NCBI RefSeq assembly: GCF_964340395.1
Contig: NC_135571.1
Coordinates: 9,178,953 to 9,242,952 of the forward strand
DNA length: 64,000 bases
Direction of reading: 5' to 3'
Source: Glandiceps talaboti
Taxonomy: Eukaryota > Hemichordata > Enteropneusta > Spengelidae
Position numbers and translations under genes: made by a program. Positions 61,972 to 64,000 of this stretch are shown here, piece by piece; the stretch's first letter is position 1; each line of letters starts with the position of its first letter. The notes beneath the pieces were generated by a model. It searched no databases. It was not told the DNA's origin and worked only from the letters and a program-made list of their open reading frames with translations.

Positions 61972-62349
61972 TTATAATATACCTAGTGATAAATCTGTGC
62001 CATGATTCGCTAGAATCAGTCACATGATAGGAAAATAGAATGACTATTTCCCTAGGGGAATAGTTCCATCAACTATTACATGGTCACGTGACCACCGCGA
62101 GTTCACAGCAGGTCAAAATGGCAGCTTCTGACGATGTCGTCTGCCACCGCGAGTTCACAACATGAGGTATATTATAAAACACATATTGCCTTGCCTATAT
62201 TCCGGCTATAGGACCCGTTCATTACCGACTTGTGACTGTGAGTTACCGAAGGCCTTGGGAAATAGCATGTGATTCTGGTAACTCACAGTTCCTCGGGTGT
62301 AATAAACAGGTGCTATTACCCTCATGGCAAGGCAATATGTGGTCACTAT
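61972..62349. mobile_element. Foldback element family C, copy 2, next to a splice donor
   Basis: Same ends as the copy at 29084-29488. The hairpin part (62180-62341) keeps the outer arms cacatattgccttgcc / ggcaaggcaatatgtg but has lost about 30 nt of the inner left arm. The element ends within 16 nt of the donor of the parvin exon at 62358. Confidence 0.85.
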
Positions 62350-62357
62350 CAACTTAC

Positions 62358-62460
62358 CTAACAACTTGCCAAGTACTTGACCATCAAACAAATCCTCTTC
62401 AATGTCCTTGACAATAATTCTCAATTCCTGTAATTCTTCATTGATCCATTCCAACAGGAC
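62358..62460 (-). CDS. PARVA: Parvin exon (start of CH1)
   Basis: A 103-nt exon with acceptor atgttttag|GTC and donor TTGTTAG|GTAAGT. Encodes VLLEWINEELQELRIIVKDI then EEDLFDGQVLGKLL. The RIIVKD-EDL-DGQVL core is diagnostic for parvin CH1. Phase 0 in, phase 1 out. Confidence 0.98.
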
Positions 62461-63042
62461 CTAAAACATACAGAAAAAAAACAGTCTCATATATTTAGTA
62501 TTTCCCCAGACTGTTACAGACAGATGACATCAAGAGAGCAAATCAGTGAATAGGGAAAATAGAAAACAAATATTGCCCTCTGTATGCAAATTGAGGTCAC
62601 TATGGGTCACTAGTCTGTACCATGTGACACAATCTGAGCCAATCACTGAAGGCTGTATAAAAACTGTTATTACAGCGAGTGCAGCTGCATTACTAGTTTA
62701 ATCCTTAATAATGCCATAGTTTTCATGCAAAAAACTCCCTAGGCCATAGGCTTTTCATGCAAAAGATTCCCTAGGCCAAGGACTTTTTCCACAACACAGT
62801 AGAATCTTACCTACTCTACAATAACTTTAACTTGAAAGGAATAATAAAACATACAGCCAATTCTATTTTTCCCTCATCCACACAGTGTCCAAGAATATTA
62901 ATTACTCTGTGATATAGTGAAAATTGGGCTTATTCAACGAGCATACTTGTCTGCATATCAGACATGTTGTTGAAAGGGATAATTAAAGCTACACTGTGTA
63001 TTCTGAGATAAGTTCATATAGTTTCACGATATATTTACATAC
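62461..63042. other. Parvin intron
   Basis: Short intron. A near-direct repeat ttttcatgcaaaa-ctccctaggcca occurs twice near 62720-62765. No exon. Confidence 0.6.
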
Positions 63043-63113
63043 CGAGATAAGTTCTTTGAGTTTAGGATCATCACGTGATTCAATCTCTATCATTGATCTT
63101 TCTTCATTCTCCT
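63043..63113 (-). CDS. PARVA: Parvin exon (N-terminal region before CH1)
   Basis: A 71-nt exon with acceptor tttttttaccag|AG and donor ATCTCG|GTATGT. Encodes (E)ENEERSMIEIESRDDPKLK then ELIS, aligned with LEENEVRTMVDPNSRSDPKLQEL of PARVA. Phase 1 in, phase 0 out. Confidence 0.95.
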
Positions 63114-63159
63114 CTGGTAAAAAAAGTGACAACAATATACATTATTACAAATGTTTCAA

Positions 63160-63480
63160 AGACTACTTGCGCTGGTGCTTGTGGTATTTTCACTGCAGTG
63201 CAATACCAAAAGGATTATTGCATACCTGCATGCACATGATCTGCAAACGAGGATGCAACCATTTGCTACACACAAAATCACATGATCACACTGTATGATT
63301 TTAATGATTTTTATGGGAATTTGCCATTTCAGATAAACATATGTTATAACAACAGATCCCCATGCCACATGAGTTCCAGTGTGGGTACTCAGGGGTATTT
63401 GCACTCGTGCTTGCAGTGTTTTCTGCTGCACTTTCACTTGCTATGTGGGTGAAAGTACAGGCGTGGAGAACACAAGATAT
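63160..63480. mobile_element. Foldback element family B, truncated copy 2
   Basis: Shares gtggtattttcactgcagtg, attgcatacctgcatgca, tgtatgattttaatgattttt and gcttgcagtgttttctgctg with 46613-46985; the right arm of the hairpin is mostly missing. It lies 47 bp upstream of the acceptor of the exon at 63113. Confidence 0.8.
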
Positions 63481-63636
63481 ACTTTGGGATTACACATGAT
63501 ACTTGAAACACCACAAAACTTTTAAATTTTAGTTTCAAACTCTTGTTTATAAGTACTGCAAAACATTATGCACATCAGAAGGTGTACAACACACAGTGAC
63601 TGTACTGTAGCTCACAGCGACTGTACTGAAACTCAC

Positions 63637-63729
63637 CTAAAGTGTATGCATCTGATGATACTTCTGGAGATACCGGGGTGACGGCTGGAGCATCAATGGA
63701 ATACTTGCCATCTTCTTGAAGTTCATTAA
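63637..63729 (-). CDS. PARVA: Parvin exon (N-terminal region), most upstream in window
   Basis: A 93-nt exon with acceptor ttattttcag|TT and donor ACTTTAG|GTGAGT. Encodes NELQEDGKYSIDAPAVTPVS then PEVSSDAYTL. It aligns with the VSELQEEGMNAINLP...EDTML segment of PARVA. It starts in phase 1 (first codon split), so at least one more 5' exon, with the start codon and about 40-45 residues, lies beyond the right edge. Confidence 0.93.
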   Translation of the reverse strand, partial: LMNFKKMASIPLMLQPSPRYLQKYHQMHTL

Positions 63730-63754
63730 CTGAAATAAAAAATATCATGATTGA

Positions 63755-63852
63755 TTGCTTGATTGACTGACTGACAGACAGACGGACTGACAAATGGATG
63801 GATTGACTGACTGATTGATTAACTGACAGACGGACGGATGGACGGACGGACA

Positions 63853-63883
<31 letters not shown>

Positions 63884-63950
63884 AGACAGACAGACAGACG
63901 GACGAATGGACTAACTGACTGACTGACTGATTAACTGATTGATTGATTGA
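63755..63950. repeat. Degenerate (GACT/GACG/GACA)n tetranucleotide tract
   Basis: gattgactgactgacagacagacggac-type array just upstream of the parvin exon at 63729. Confidence 0.93.
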
Positions 63951-64000
63951 AAACCTCTACCAACAGTGTTCAAACTTTGTATCTCTTCCTTCAATAAAAA

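Overview
This looks like AT-rich nuclear DNA from an intron-rich animal, probably a marine invertebrate; I cannot name the species. Very little of it is coding. The rest is introns and intergenic DNA packed with microsatellites, minisatellites and short inverted-repeat (MITE or foldback) elements. No bacterial, viral, CRISPR, tRNA or rRNA features were seen.

Two genes can be identified exon by exon, both on the minus strand. (1) The right end (50.07-63.73 kb) holds 12 consecutive 3' exons of a parvin (actopaxin) gene. Every junction is GT-AG and in phase, and together they encode about 328 residues: the end of the N-terminal region, both calponin-homology domains and the stop codon. Roughly the first 40-45 residues lie beyond the right edge. 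(2) The left part holds the 5' half of a TEAD/Scalloped transcription factor gene: the first coding exon (16.67-16.88 kb), a 65-nt exon (4.40-4.46 kb), and then two adjacent, similar 63-nt exons (2.63-2.69 and 2.51-2.57 kb). Each of the last two encodes a complete version of the third helix of the TEA DNA-binding domain. The rest of TEAD (YAP-binding domain) lies beyond the left edge. A CpG-containing patch at 36.9-37.9 kb, with a CCAAT box, a GC box and several minus-strand splice donors, is the best candidate for the TEAD promoter and untranslated first exon.

The most interesting signal is the tandem pair of TEA-domain helix-3 exons, which looks like mutually exclusive splicing that swaps part of the DNA-recognition surface of the Hippo-pathway transcription factor. 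Second, parvin lies directly upstream of TEAD in the same orientation, the same arrangement as PARVA-TEAD1 on human chromosome 11, so this appears to be an ancient conserved gene pair. Other points are an 82-bp duplication that copies a parvin splice donor, a 20-nt parvin microexon, a hairpin element 16 nt from a parvin donor, and a repeat family with terminal inverted repeats and a variable number of internal ~99-bp units.

Layout: 1-16.9 kb TEAD exons and introns; 16.9-37.4 kb putative TEAD 5' UTR intron; 36.9-37.9 kb putative promoter; 38-50 kb intergenic, mostly repeats; 50.07-64 kb parvin.
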